60,000 bases of DNA from Nymphaea colorata (lineage: Eukaryota; Streptophyta; Magnoliopsida; Nymphaeales; Nymphaeaceae). Below, piece after piece: positions 1-12,261 of this stretch (position 1 is the stretch's first letter; every line of letters begins with the position of its first letter). The stretch covers positions 17,913,002 through 17,973,001 of the forward strand of contig NC_045148.1 in the NCBI RefSeq assembly GCF_008831285.2. Direction: 5' to 3'. Under the pieces are notes generated by a model, which searched no databases, was not told where the DNA came from, and was given only the letters and a program-made list of their open reading frames with translations. The translations under genes were made by a program, and so were the position numbers.

Positions 1-1594
1 CTTAAATTATCATCAGAATCTCAGACCGAAGAGTGAAGCCATCAAAATTGGTTAAGTCCCTGCATACAACTGTAAGTATGGAGAGTGAGCAACTTTTGAC
101 AGCTAAAAAGCAGCTAGTCGAGAGTTTGTGTGCTGTCAATGGAATAATAGCCTAAGGAAGGAGAAAGAATTGAAGTTCTTCCTTGTGTGGTAGGAACTCT
201 AGAGATGAAACAGAGCAGCAAGGTCGACTCTGATGTCGGGCAACCACCATTGTGATCAATAAAGGAAGAGTATAAAACTGCATCTGCCAAGGGAGGCTGC
301 CAATTTGTAATCCAGCAGCAAAAGGAAAAGAAAGCCTCAAAAAATGTGACTCCTTACCTTGTCGTTCTGCACATGTGACAAAGTACTGCAGCAGATACGA
401 TTGAGATTGTATTGGAAAAATTTAAGCACAGTTTATATTATTGTTAAACAAGATCTCAGTATCTATTACAGGAAGCTTCAGAGGTCGAACGAGTAGTGGA
501 GGCAGGTGTGGACCGATGTGCCACACCAGCTTACTTAAACTCTTGATTATAAATTGACACATCCCTGATTTTTATTTATTTATATGCAAGTGTCCCTTAA
601 AGTTTAAAACTTAGACAACTAATGCCCCCTGCCAAGAATTCTCCGGCTCCAACACTGGGTCGACGGTGGACTTTCGGCATCCCATGGTCAATTGATCCAG
701 TTTTGGTCTGTTAGTGCTAATAATGTTTTTCATGGATCTTCAAGTTCTAGCTTGTTCAGTTCTTATCATGAGTATTGATGACACCGGGATGTTTCCCTTG
801 CTTCGGAGCATGAGCTTAACCTGCAACTTCATATTCTACAATTCTAAGTCTAACAGTAAACAAAATTATTTCACCAAAAGAAATATTATGTAAGCTTTGA
901 AGTTTCTCTGATATTTGCACTTCTAATCAGTTTATATTTTCCCAGACTGGAAATACCTAATGATAGATTCCAGATTTGAGATAGCAATCTTTCAGTTTTA
1001 TGGTTTATAATAATGGCGGCTGGAGTAACACAGAAGCTGAAAAGAGAAGGATCGAAAGTATCAAGAAAAGGGTTTAAGTTGAAGCAACTCAATCTTTTAT
1101 CTGCTTCTGCAACTTATCTGGGCTGAAATTTTCTTCATGTGATTGGAGTCTATCAATTGGCAATCTTCCAGTAAGTAAATTGATCATTAGGTTGTGTATG
1201 AACTTGTATTTTACATACCCAATCTGTATTGAGTCTGCTTCTACTGTTCTCAGAAAAAATACAGTACTATAATTTTCACTGGTCCTCGCCTCATACAGCA
1301 CGAGTCAACACCAATAAAGAAAATGCTTTGAAATACAGGCCTTTGGTGATAGACTGCGGTCATGGTCAACCACTAACTGGGGCCACATTATTTATACTAC
1401 TAACTACCATAGGCTTTTGTCAGGCTTTAGCCGTCAAGCAGAAACCTAATTAGCACAATTGCTTAGTCATAGAAGTGCACCTTTTAGTTTGGACTCTGGA
1501 CCGCAAAAGAACTAGGAGCAATTGCATCAAGCCTTAAATCAATGATCTAAAATTCTTACAGCATGATGGACTATGTCAGTCACTTTCTAAATAG
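1..1594. other. Intergenic DNA, no gene seen
   Basis: Only short open frames lacking conserved motifs, signal peptides or codon structure occur on either strand. I see no RNA gene or repeat with recognisable termini. It is the distal upstream region of the first lipid-transfer gene. Confidence 0.6.
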
Positions 1595-1830
1595 ACCAAT
1601 TCTTAAAGAAAAGGAACGCCGACGTGCCCACTTCTGATTGAAAAGACAACAGGAAACAAGCACTTAAGTAAATGGACAAAGTAGCCATCATTCTTGACTA
1701 ACAGCAGCACTTGTTACGCTGATCACTACCAAAGGAACCAATTGCTAAAAGGAAGCAACACCAACATGCGCATTTCTTCTTGAAAAGACTAATGAAAGCT
1801 ATAAGCACTCGTCCTAGTGCTCGAACAGGT
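1595..1830 (+). repeat. Repeated ~70-bp module upstream of nsLTP2 gene 1
   Basis: Two diverged direct copies (about 1,598-1,665 and 1,737-1,806) each start near CCAATT, run through AAAGGAA, CACCAACATG-like and TTGAAAAGAC stretches, and end in AAGCACT. A third, weaker copy lies upstream of gene 2 at about 3,745-3,810. The module is shared by both promoters, so it was present before that duplication or is kept for regulation. I cannot name a bound factor. Confidence 0.45.
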
Positions 1831-1922
1831 CACCCTTCTTGACCAGTTGAAGTAATGAAGTGTTGCCAAACGTGAAACTGTAGAGCACACTCATTGCATG
1901 CCTACGGCCACAAATTGGTGCC

Positions 1923-1929
1923 TATAAAT
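1923..1929 (+). promoter_or_regulatory. TATA box of nsLTP2 gene 1
   Basis: TATAAAT sits in the context GCCTATAAATTG, 81 nt before the ATG at 2,010. The same context precedes genes 3 and 4, which supports it as the core promoter. Confidence 0.7.
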
Positions 1930-2009
1930 TGTGGGCAAGTTCTACTCCTTAGCACGCACAATTTCTTTCTTCTACTTCATTTTCTACTGCTGCTCTAGTA
2001 TTGCAGGAA

Positions 2010-2300
2010 ATGGGGTTCAAGCTTGACGGCTATGCTCCGATGAGATGCTCCTTTGTCATGGTTCTGCTTCTTGGCGGCATGCTGCGAGCTTCATCTCAGA
2101 CTTGCAGCATGAGTGCATTGAGCCCGTGTAAGGGTGCATACGAAGGTGGGTCGCCCACCGAAGAGTGCTGCAATACCCTCACTTCTCTGGCACCTTGCTT
2201 TTGCTACTTCGCGAGGAAGCCTTTTTATGCATTAGTCATCTACTCCAGGACCGGCCGAAGAATTGCGAGTGCCTGCGGGCTTACTTACCCTAGATGCTGA
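2010..2300 (+). CDS. Type-2 non-specific lipid transfer protein (gene 1)
   Basis: Intronless 96-aa precursor of a small secreted lipid-binding protein. Residues 1-29 form a signal peptide with a hydrophobic VMVLLLGGML core ending in ASSQ, so the product should enter the secretory pathway and the cell wall. The mature ~67 residues carry the eight-cysteine motif with spacing C-x7-C-x12-CC-x8-C-F-C-x23-C-x6-C. The hydrophobic F between cysteines 5 and 6 and the short length are typical of type-2 nsLTPs (about 7 kDa, four disulphides around a hydrophobic cavity). The start is the first ATG after a leader (GCAGGAA) shared with gene 2; a second ATG ten codons on would shorten the signal peptide. 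The ligand and physiological role (cuticle, seed or defence) cannot be read from sequence. A TATA box lies 81 nt upstream and a (TA)n tract begins 40 nt after the stop. Confidence 0.9.
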   Translation: MGFKLDGYAPMRCSFVMVLLLGGMLRASSQTCSMSALSPCKGAYEGGSPTEECCNTLTSLAPCFCYFARKPFYALVIYSRTGRRIASACGLTYPRC

Positions 2301-2337
2301 CAAAGAAAATGATAAGGCCTTTAGACTCGATACATAC

Positions 2338-2339
<2 letters not shown>

Positions 2340-2394
<55 letters not shown>
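2340..2394. repeat. (TA)n microsatellite
   Basis: About 27 uninterrupted AT dinucleotides just downstream of nsLTP2 gene 1. Likely length-polymorphic and in the 3' UTR or flank of that gene. Confidence 0.95.
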
Positions 2395-2396
<2 letters not shown>

Positions 2397-3740
2397 CCAA
2401 GAAAATAATGATACCTGTGATGCTCAGGTGCTGTCCACTATCCTGTTCTTGTTGTAGTAAAATTTCCTGCTTAGTTCAATATATGTAGAAGCAAGCACAT
2501 ATAAATCCTCAGGAAGCTAGCTTCTGTTGGTTCTGAATGCGAGAAAAGCAAACTTTGGTATGGTTTTCTTGTCTACTCATGGATAGGCATGATGGTGACT
2601 TCAACAATAATTTCTGAATTTTCAATTTGAATGGTGCATGGAATGCAGAACATGTTCTTAGCTACGAGGCAATCTGGATTTAGCCAGGCCCTACAAATAT
2701 ATGCCAAGTGATGCTTAATTCCTTCGTAGTAAAACTAGTCTCCGCCTCCTGCAACTTAATAAAGGATCCTCTGTCCAATCTCTTAACTAATATAGGGGCA
2801 TCCACTACTTGAGTCAATGCATGGTGGGACACCAGATCAGGGTTGTGTTCTAGTACAAGAAAGCGGTATAAGCCAATAAGGTAATATTTTCCTCTTAGCT
2901 AGATGAATAGAACAAATTAAACTCTTGTTGGTATCTGGGGAGGCTCTTCCTGCTTAGTTACAGGAGCATTTAGCTCCAAAATCATTTCGTTCAAGGTGGC
3001 CGGCGATAGATCTTTGTCAGACTTGTTGCCATATCAAGAAGGCCTGAAATTTATGGATCTAAAAAAGAAAAAAGAATGAAAGTATATAGAACCTTTCCAA
3101 GGAAACCCAAAAGCCCCCTTTGAAATACATAATTCTTTTGGTTTCACACTGGACGCAGGGTCCTTTCCCCTAGCTTAGAGGTATTTGGTTTAGCCAAAAT
3201 GAGAATAGAGCTTCGGAATCTGAGCGCATCAACCGTCTCCGTTATCTTTACTAGACCTCAGATTAATTTTGAAGAATGGAAACTCGAACCTGATTCTTTT
3301 GTAAGTCCGTGAAGATAAGTAATCAATTACACACTCAATTTCTTGGACCTTGTTGTGCATTCTTACTTGTCTATTTAAAACTTACAAAGTATCTCAAAAG
3401 GTTCTGCATCTCTGTCTGATTTCTAATTTACAAGGCCACGTAAGAAACAACACTTGATTTGCTTAGTTACATCTTAGTGTAAAATTTGGAAAACCAACGG
3501 CCATGACTAATATTCTAACCTCAAAGCGTGATATTTTTTTAATCAAAAGGGATAAGTTTATATATGTCTCCTTTCATAGCAGAAGGCTATGATGAACATG
3601 ATTTGAAGTGTTAAATTTGTGAAAAAGGTACAGATTCCACACACACACATATCTATATATATATATGCACATCAATCCTAAAGCCGGTGAATCAAATTTT
3701 AATTTGCAGCGTGATTGTTTATACCAACCACTGCTAAACC
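2395..3740. other. Spacer between nsLTP2 genes 1 and 2
   Basis: AT-rich DNA without a supported gene. A short ACACAC plus ATATAT stretch lies at 3,638-3,667. No transposon termini are recognisable. Confidence 0.55.
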
Positions 3741-3906
3741 AGTACAATTATTAAAGAGGAGCACCAACATACCAATTTCATAACTAAAAAAATACTAAAG
3801 CAGGCACTTGCCCAATGCCCAAAGTATTCAGCTTTCTTAACTTGTTAAAATAATAATTGTGGTACCAAAGATCAAACGTGGATGTCACGCAAACAGGTAC
3901 GATGCC

Positions 3907-3913
3907 AATAAAG
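3907..3913 (+). promoter_or_regulatory. Degenerate TATA position of nsLTP2 gene 2
   Basis: Aligning the promoters places AATAAAG in gene 2 where genes 1, 3 and 4 have TATAAAT; the flanks (ATGCC before, GTGGGCAA after) still match gene 1. The core element is therefore altered at its first T and last T. Confidence 0.5.
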
Positions 3914-3975
3914 TGTGGGCAACCTCTAGTATGCTTCTTCATTCCTCACTTTTATCCGACTCAGTATTACAGGAA

Positions 3976-4263
3976 ATGGCGTTGAAGGTTGATGGTTGTG
4001 CTCTTTCAGCATGCTCCATCCTGGTTCTGCTTCTTGGCATTGTGTTGCCTGCTTCATCTCAGTCTTGCAGCATCAATGCGCTGCGACCATGCATGGGTGC
4101 ATACCTGGGTGGGTCTCCCACCCCAGCTTGTTGCAGTAGCATCGTCTCTCAAGCACCCTGCTTCTGCACTTATGCAAGAAATCCCAACTATGCAGTAGTC
4201 ATCTACTCCAGCACTGGCAGACGGATTGCGAGTTCTTGCGGACTCCGCTATCCTAAATGCTGA
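3976..4263 (+). CDS. Type-2 non-specific lipid transfer protein (gene 2)
   Basis: Intronless 95-aa secreted lipid-transfer precursor. The signal peptide (residues 1-28 or so) has the core ILVLLLGIVLPASS. The mature part keeps all eight cysteines with spacing C-x7-C-x12-CC-x8-C-F-C-x23-C-x6-C, the type-2 pattern. The frame is open upstream, but the ATG at 3,976 is chosen because it aligns with gene 1 (both preceded by CAGGAA) and directly starts a signal peptide. It most resembles gene 1 (shared YARxP, VIYSxTGRRIAS and C-terminal YPxC stretches), so these two form the older subgroup of the cluster. Its TATA position is degenerate, so expression may be reduced or use another start site. Confidence 0.88.
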   Translation: MALKVDGCALSACSILVLLLGIVLPASSQSCSINALRPCMGAYLGGSPTPACCSSIVSQAPCFCTYARNPNYAVVIYSSTGRRIASSCGLRYPKC

Positions 4264-7200
4264 TCACTGCTTGTTCCCTTTACTGCAAAACACCGAATCA
4301 TTTAATAAGGCCCTATATGTAGGGCCATGAGGCATGTGATCCTCGGGTGCTTTCTGCTGTTCATGTTTCTGTCTGCTTTGACGTCCGTCTTTTGTTGTTC
4401 TACTACTGTCTACTGTAAATTTCTCTTTGTCCATTATAGTTGAAACTTAAAAAATTCTCAATATATGAGTGCTGAAGATGATTAATGGATGACCTTTTCA
4501 TTTCCGTCCCTCTTTAAAGGCAAGTTGGTCGATGATTACTAGTTGTTCTTACATTTGGAAGAATGTGTTTTGTACAATACTGTTCAGTAATATGCATCAC
4601 GGGCATAAGAAATTGCAGCAGGAGAAACCTTCCAAAAGACATGCTTCCTAAGATTCAGAGAATTTCTCGCAACGTGCTCAGTTACTGGAACCTGAGATCT
4701 AGACCAGTTAATCCCTTATCTTCAGTGCATTTTCTTTTTCTACATCGACTTTCATTTCCAAATCATGGGGCCATCATCATACCAACACTAATCCACTATC
4801 TGGCAAAACAGTGCACTAAATCCTAAAAGGTTGAACATTAATTTAGAATTTTTGGGTAGCAGAAGCACTAAGATTGTCATCATTTAGCCGATGTCATTTT
4901 CCACCCTTGCTTTATTCTTTTCTAAGTGATATTTTGCCACCCACCTGTATATTTCCCTTAATTTTCTGTACACCGATCTTCTGATATTATACATTGATTT
5001 TACGATTTCTGTTCAATGCAGATGTTCATTCACAATTGGATTAAAGACGTGACATCTTTCTGTTGCTAAATACATACATACACACTCATATATGTATAAT
5101 TGAAATCACTCTTTCCTCTCAGCCAATCGCTTTTCTTTGGAAGAAAACCCCCCGGCTCCTGTATATCTGGTCACACCATTTGTTTGTGCCAACAGAAAAC
5201 CTCAAGTTGTTTGCATATTATTTTTAGTTAAATTAGGATATGGGGTTAGATATGTCACTGATAATTTCCTCCAAAAATGACCTGATCCAAGATGCTTCAA
5301 CAACAATTTGGGCACATTCATAATAAATCGCAATCGTTGGTCAGGTTCCAGGAAATTCTATCACTAGACTTTTTAACTATATGAACTAACATGAATCCCT
5401 CTACGTGGTCTGATTAACTGCAATGGAGCACAAGTCTAGGTTTTCAAAACAGGTGCAAACTTAAGACATTAGGGATGAGAAGATTGAATTTCCTTCTCTT
5501 TGTCATTGATCTGGGTAAGATCTCATGAACCCTCCTTGTTTCATGTATGCAGTATGCTTAAATGAGCTGGCCGTTTTAGGAACACAGCAAATTTTCTGGA
5601 CATGTCGAACTGAGGGGAATTACGAGCTAACATAGATTTGGTTTCCGGCCAAATCTAGAAACTAGCTAGCTAGCGGATGAAAGGTCCTGATCAGAACATC
5701 TCATGGCCACCGTGTGCCAGACTGCTGAAATTCAATTAATGTTTTTCTAGCGCCGGGGCTGAGGGCAATACTGAAGACTGATCCTACCAAAATCTAATCT
5801 ATGATATATTATCTAGCTAAGCAGACTGGTGTAAGCCAGTCTCGACTGGTCCAAAAGGCTTCCAAAATACCAAATTGTTCAGTGACTCTTTTTTCACTGG
5901 GGAAAACCTCTTGAATCCTGTTTTCCTGATAAAAACATGTTTTGTTTAGGACCTGAAAATGGCAATGATTTCGAATTTTAAAATTCTGCAGGCCCTTATA
6001 GGTATTTTAGTTAAATTCCCAAATAGATTGTGAAAAAAAAGAAAAAGAAAAAATATCACAAAGTTAAACGGGTCCATACCAGTTCCGATTTTTGGGGGCA
6101 CCAATCTCAAGTCAAGGCTACTGGATTTGCACCAATGTAAACCATGAATTTCATCCATAATAAAGGTATATGATAGGTTAGCTCTGTCTCAAACTCTGTT
6201 CTTCTATTCTACTCCATTCATATTCATTGGTAATGGACGTTGATATTTAAAATATGTTTCCACCTCTCACGGTGGAAACATTTTTCAGGAAAAAAAAATT
6301 CTATTTCGGTTTTAACGGTAACAAAAAAAATTCCGCATTTGATAAACCGGAAATATTTTGAAATTTTGAAATTTTTTTCCTACGCTACAGTAGATTTCTC
6401 GCCCATCAAACGGGCCCTTAAAGAAATGTTTTAGTATTAGGTGGCTGTCCATGAATCGAACCGGTCATACATGCACGCTAATACATCTTCCTAGGAATGT
6501 CAATGGATTGGATTTAAATTAGATAAACTCTTAACTATACCCACTTTTTTTTTATTTTTACATATTAGGATACTCCTCCATATTCACATATGAAGTGGTC
6601 ATATGTCATGAGATTTCATGATTGCCTGTGTTGTATTTTCAATAATTTGTTTAGCAGTTGGCATGTCGAATGATATACAGCAAATTGGTTGTTGATTCGT
6701 AGCAAATTGACAATTTCATTTCCTGACTTGCTTCTACTTATAAATCTATCCCTCACATTCGCACTCGAAGAGAACAACATCTTTTTCTTGTCTGAATCAC
6801 GATCAATCATTTACAAGATCAAGCAGATTGAAAAATTGTTCTACCTTATTCACAAAGCACTGACACGCCATAATCTTAAAGCTCGTCTCTTTCTTTAATA
6901 TCTTTTCCAAGGGCAGATATATCGTTTCCTTAAGAAAACATAATTAGCAAATTTAACCTAAAGAAACCGAATCCGAACATTTAAGGAGAAAGCAGGGAAA
7001 TTTTTGCCAGTAGCAATGCAGCAAGACTTTCCCAACAGAAAACATTATTAAGGAAGTTGAGGAATCCTAATCACCCATTGCTTGCACTGGAAGACCTTGG
7101 TTACTTGTTACTTTATTTCGCATTTTAAGCTTTTCTAAAGAATGCAGGTTTGATAACTTGTCAAATCATGTTCTTATAAGAAACATATATCATTTGATGT

Positions 7201-7634
7201 GATCCAATTCTGTCCCATTCACAATAAGACTACCCAAAACTTGCAGCATCCAAATGGAAGCAAGTTCCTAATTCAATTTTAAAAAGCGATTTGGTTGGCA
7301 CCCCAAATTAGCTTGTCCACAAGAAAGTTTAGTTTTGTATTAAAGAAGTTTGGAAATCTAAGGACATAAGCTAAACAATTAGATGTCATGGTTCATAGGT
7401 TTTTGAAGCATGTATTAAAGTTGGCAGGGAGCAGGTTGAGATATGCCACATTATGAGACCCGGCTTCATATAAAAGTAGGTTGTGTTGTGTGCTTTTTTT
7501 TTTTTTTTTTTGATGAACGGGTGCCAATCAATTATTAATAAAGAATAACAAATACAAAGAATGAAAAAAAAGAAAAAGACTGTACAACAAGTCCTCACTA
7601 CACCCTCACTACCTCTGATCAACATGTCTATGTC
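4264..7634. other. Gene-poor AT-rich spacer
   Basis: No protein gene or RNA gene is supported over about 3.4 kb; the open frames are short and featureless. A short perfect hairpin (TTTCCACC / GGTGGAAA) sits at 6,257-6,281. The stretch 5,940-6,425 has A/T runs and a terminal-looking AAACGGGCCCTTAA, so it may hold a worn MITE that I cannot delimit. Confidence 0.5.
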
Positions 7635-7642
7635 ATTGAATG

Positions 7643-7839
7643 CAGGACCGAAGCTAGAAATTTTTCATGAAAGAGGCCGAAATTAAAGTTTCTAAATTTT
7701 AACTAGGAACAAAATATTATTTTTCAAAATTTTTACATAGAACAAGTAAAATTTTCTAAAACTTATATGTAACTTTTTTAAAAAAAAAAATTGAGGTGGG
7801 GCCATGGCCCATGCTCGCCCTACTTTGATTCCGCCCCTG
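7643..7839. mobile_element. hAT-type MITE, copy 1
   Basis: A 197-bp element starting CAGGACCGAAGC and ending GATTCCGCCCCTG, whose reverse complement is CAGGGGCGGAATC. It is flanked by perfect 8-bp direct repeats ATTGAATG (7,635-7,642 and 7,840-7,847). An 8-bp duplication with short CAGGGGCGGA-like inverted ends identifies a non-autonomous hAT element. There is no coding capacity. Confidence 0.75.
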
Positions 7840-7847
7840 ATTGAATG

Positions 7848-9296
7848 AGAGGTGATCATTGCAAACTGAAATATGAACAGATATATGCATCCCCAAAGAA
7901 TAACAACCAGAACTAGTCTCAAGCTATAGTTCAACCAGTTCTTCCATCGAATATCATTAGATCTAACTGTAATGCTCGACACACCTGAAGGAAGAACCTC
8001 CAGAAGGCAGCTAAACAATTGATATCAGAATTATGTTCAACACTCATACGTGAGGCTACATGTTTCCCTTAAGTAAAGTGAATTTTAACATAAGTAGGAG
8101 CCCAAGCTCAATGTAGGAGTAGAACGGGTTGTTATGTGTATGATATGTTATGTCATGATAAGATAATGAATATTCTTCCCATTCACCTTGTCGTCTCATA
8201 CAAGAAACCTATTATTAAATTAAGACCATACCAATATTGAAAGCCACGATCAAAGGTGTACTACAAGTGGACAAAGAAATGAAGTCACTTGTTCGAACCA
8301 CGTAGGGCATTTTGCATATATTGAAAGTCATGCCATTCTCTCCTTGACCATAAATTTTGAAGATTAATATATCCCTGTTATTGGAATTAGATGTAGAGGC
8401 AAAAGCCAGATTTCAATCTGAATTGGCTTTAAAAGATCCAAAATTGGGAATTTTTTTTTTTCTCTTCTGCAAGTCTCAATTAGTCTTGATACGGGGAGAA
8501 CTTTTGCTTGTGTTGCCTACTTGGACTCTAACCCTGTTCGTTTACTGAACCGAAAGAGTTGTCAAAGTAATCGAACTTGTCGAGAATTGATTTCAAATTG
8601 AACTATTAAAGCTTTGATTCTCAAAATACCTTATAACGGCATAAATATATAAACTGTCAGCCGGGTTGATTCAAAATGAATTGTTAGTGATTCCGGTTCT
8701 TCCATATTTCATACCGCTGAAAATAAACAAATATTTTAGCCCTCCGGTCTGATTGACTACTTGGAAATACACATTTAGGAACAAACTTAAATCAATTTTA
8801 AGAACACCCAGATGTCACATTTGCTTACTCTTGTTCAAGTGTATACAGCAACTCTATTTTACTCTCACCACCAAAAGCCGGCCTAGAGTGGTGGCTTTAG
8901 CTCTATTATTGGGTGGTAGAATGAAATACACTTCTTGCTCACCCAATAACTCAATTTTACGTTCATGCATCCTGTGAGTCGGGTCTATTTACGTCATCAT
9001 CAATGGCGACGGCTGACGTTGAAATTATTGAAGCTCTCAAAGTAGTTCCCAATAGGGCTGAATGCCCAAAAATGAAAACGTTAAGAGGAAATGAAAGTGA
9101 GGCAACCAAATCCAACACTAGTCGACAATACGCAGAGTCTCGGCCGCATCGTTAGTCTACGAGATTATCTCTATTGCAGAGTTAATTCCAGAGAGAGTTT
9201 CAGACATGTGAGGTAGGACGGATATCTCAAGCTGATTTCTCGTGGTTGTGTTATAGTAAAATGCAGTGAGCTCGATCGTTTAAAGAAAGTTGAACC
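7848..9296. other. Intergenic DNA, no gene seen
   Basis: Short open frames only, without motifs. A run of T at 8,452-8,461 and AT-rich stretches are the only structure noted. Confidence 0.5.
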
Positions 9297-9304
9297 ATGA
9301 CAGG

Positions 9305-9524
9305 TAGGGGTGGAAACAGGATTTTTTTCAGGGACAAGCCAAACAGTCCAACGAATTAGGGGTTGGGTTTTGTAGGTTGGATCTGGGTAGGACCAAACTG
9401 AACTCAAATCCAAACAATACATGAACCCAACAAAAAATTTTCAAATTTTTCAATGTATTTTTTTTCTTTCAATTTGTTGGGGTGGGGCCATGCCCTAGGC
9501 GCCCCCCCCCTCCCTCCGTCCGTG
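9305..9524. mobile_element. hAT-type MITE, copy 2
   Basis: A 220-bp element beginning TAGGGGTGGAAAC and ending CCCTCCGTCCGTG, flanked by perfect 8-bp repeats ATGACAGG (9,297-9,304 and 9,525-9,532). Its right part shares GGTGGGGCCATG with copy 1, placing it in the same family. Non-coding. Confidence 0.7.
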
Positions 9525-9532
9525 ATGACAGG

Positions 9533-10458
9533 GTATGTCACAAATTTAACACGAAAAAGAAGAATTTATCCCAATTGTGCAAGTGTGAGGAGAGTCGTCT
9601 CCAGTATTAAAGGGACGCGGGGTGCCACTATCCCAAGTTGGCATGGCAAAGAAGCCTCCTACATTCTGATCCAAGAGGTAGGTGATGAGACATGAAATCT
9701 GGTATATGTCCCTTTCCACAACTGTATCGGCAAGACACCCAAGTTGAAAGGTGATTCTGGGTTACTCAGATTCCAGACCAGCTTTGAACTTCGAAAATAA
9801 GGAGAAGTGGTTGAGGTTTTACCTATCTGGCCAATGTGAATTTGTAATTTATAATTTTTATTTATAAATTAGTTTAAAATATTCTTACATTATATAATTG
9901 AAAAACAAGGTTGTATGAGCAGATATGTTGCAATATATGCATCTGGCTGAGATGTAGTAAAATTTCCGAAAGTTTTCATTTGGCATCGGTATTTATTTTA
10001 GAAATTATATAGCGGCCCCTCCTTACGGACAATCCTACATCCGCCTCTGCGCCCTAAACTAATATTGTCAAAATTGAATGCAAAAGTCACAAGTTCATTT
10101 CTAATGAGCACGACTACTTGCACAGCTCAAACTAAGGATGAGCCAGTTATACATACCTGAGGGGTACCACCTCTGCCTTTAAATCTGCTGAATCCGAATT
10201 AGAGAAGAAAAATTGTTTATGGACGAGATCAAAATAGAGTTCATGTATTTTAAGTAAAAAAAAAATCAAATAATAGCAAAAGAATTAGGAAATAAAAAGA
10301 AGTATTAGAAAGAGAGAGAAAATATGCCGCATGTGAGTTACTATTTGACAATTAAAAAGGTTTGATTTTATTTAAACCTAACAATTATATAATATTTATA
10401 TGTGTGAATGCGTGTGCAAACATGAAAAACCATGAGAACCATCATGAAGTGTATATCT
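9533..10458. other. Intergenic DNA with MITE-like debris
   Basis: No gene is supported. Around 10,010-10,055 the text GCGGCCCCTCC ... CATCCGCCTCTGCGCCC resembles worn ends of the local hAT MITE family but cannot be delimited. Confidence 0.4.
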
Positions 10459-10716
10459 TAGGGGCCTTTGGATAACACTCTCAACTACTTCTTATGAAAA
10501 CCAAGATTTCTCATGAGTTTTTAAAAACAGTTTCTTTGTTTTAGTGATTCGCCTCAAGTCTAGTTTTTGTTAACGACATAAGAAGGATTAGGTTTTTCAG
10601 TTTCTTAAAAAACTGGTCATTTTGTCCCAACTGGGTTTTCCTCAAACCCAGTTTTGATAACAGCTTCGTTTGAGCCGAAACCTAGTTTGGGGTATCATCT
10701 AAGTGTTTCTTAAAGG
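10459..10716. mobile_element. Possible MITE with imperfect inverted ends
   Basis: The segment starts TTAGGGGCCTTTGGATAACACT and ends TATCATCTAAGTGTTTCTTAA, a loose inverted relation with TTA at each edge. The internal CGAAACCTAGTTT also occurs in the element at 46,968. No clear target duplication, so tentative. Confidence 0.3.
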
Positions 10717-10936
10717 TAAGGAAACCGGATGCAAATGCTTGCAATATCGAATTAATTTTCCCAAAATGGTAGAAAAAAAAGAAGAAAATTGACCAGATAA
10801 ATATGATTTATAGGAGAAAATAAAGCTTTTGATTGATGCGCAAGACCGAATGATTGTATCAGTCCATGTATGCAGGTCTTGCAACTAATATGCCCCTTTG
10901 AGCGGCAAAGAACCGTCTTCATTTTTTTTGTCGTGT

Positions 10937-11145
10937 GCATGTCATTATCTCATACTCATTATCTCATACCTGTGTTATTATATCAAAACTTTATCGTTAT
11001 CACATACTCTGTCATTATCTTATGACTTATGTTGTTATCTCGTACCTTTATCAGTATTTCATACTATCTCTTGTCATTCTCTCAAACGCTATGAGTATGA
11101 GATAATGACAGGGGTATAAGATAATAGGTATGAGATAACGACAAT
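10937..11145. repeat. Inverted and tandem TTATCTCATAC repeats (MITE-like)
   Basis: The left part holds about eight degenerate direct copies of a 16-22 bp unit (consensus near GTCATTATCTCATACT). The last 55 bp carry the same unit inverted (AGTATGAGATAATGAC), so the ends can pair into a hairpin. No flanking duplication is certain. Non-coding. Confidence 0.6.
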
Positions 11146-11662
11146 ATTAAGAATGTTCACTATGCATGTGTAATGTTAAGACATTGAAACAAATACGCAT
11201 ATTGATAATAGGTCCTCCTCCAATACATGCTCGTTATGTACATAAGATGATGTACAATTGCAATTGCTTAAGGCATGTACATATCTCCCCAACCACCCCA
11301 TGGGATGATATTCTTTACAATCTTCTTCATTCATCATCAATGCTTCCACCAAACTTCATTGACTACAATAAAGCACCCTGAGCCAGCACTTGGTGCCCGT
11401 CTTAAGTAGCGGCAGTAAATGGGTCACTTGACTCACGTGGGTGAGTAGGTGCCCTTAAAACTGACCTTAATATGCATTTATGCGATGATGTTGGCGTACT
11501 AGTAACTATTCTTCTTCCGTCGCATGACTGACTACGATCAAGGAAACGTAATTGGTAGAAATTAAAAGGAAGGGAACAAAGGGAAATGGCTCTCCAGCGT
11601 TTCATGAAGCAATCTTTCATCTTGTGTTCTTTTCAACGTCCCATCAGCCATCAACATGTCAT
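11146..11662. other. Intergenic DNA, no gene seen
   Basis: Only short open frames without recognisable motifs. Confidence 0.5.
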
Positions 11663-11857
11663 TAGGAACCACGATTTTGTTAAGGACTGGCCAAATAGTT
11701 CAACCTTCAACCTCAAATTTGAGTTGAGTAGAGTCCACCTAAATAAAAAAAATACATTGCACAACTAAATTTTTTTATTTTTCTAATGTAATTTTTTTTC
11801 CAGCTAGTTCGGGCCGGCCATGGCCTAGGCGGGGCCACCCCTCCCTCCGCCCCTATG
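11663..11857. mobile_element. hAT-type MITE remnant, copy 3
   Basis: Internally similar to copy 2 (GGACTGGCCAAATAGTTCAACC compared with its AAGCCAAACAGTCCAAC) and ending in CCTCCGCCCCTA. The left terminus is degraded and no target duplication is visible, so it is an older family member. Confidence 0.5.
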
Positions 11858-12084
11858 GATAAGATAAGAGGGATTTAAGCGGCCTCTCTTTAATGATGAT
11901 GCCTGGTATCACCCTATGGCTAAGATCACTGTAGATCTCAGATCTCCGGTTTTTGAGGTTTGAAACATTTTCAAATCAGACTTCAACTCCTTCTTTTTGA
12001 TAAAGAAATCTGCCATGCACTGATGAACTGAGCTGGGGTCTGGGAAACAAATGTAGTATTTGAAGTTTTTGTTTGCTTATGAAT

Positions 12085-12261
12085 AGGGGCGGAGCCAGAA
12101 AATTCTCGTTGAGGAGCACCAAATATAAAATGTTAAATTTTAAGGGGTACCAACATGTAAGTGAACAAAATTACACAAAAAATATTAATTACAATTTAAA
12201 AAAAAAATAGAATGTATGTGGGCAATTGCCCACACTTGGCCCACACGCCTTTCTACCCCTG
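12085..12261. mobile_element. hAT-type MITE, copy 4
   Basis: Begins TAGGGGCGGAGCCAG and ends CTACCCCTG, with an A-rich interior including GGCAATTGCCCACAC. A second copy lacking the first ~28 bp lies at 18,456-18,606, because the tandem duplication breakpoint falls inside this element. Confidence 0.55.

Noticed and set aside
2263-2457. 64-codon frame overlapping the end of nsLTP2 gene 1
   Set aside because: Mostly an IYIYIY string translated from the (TA)n microsatellite.
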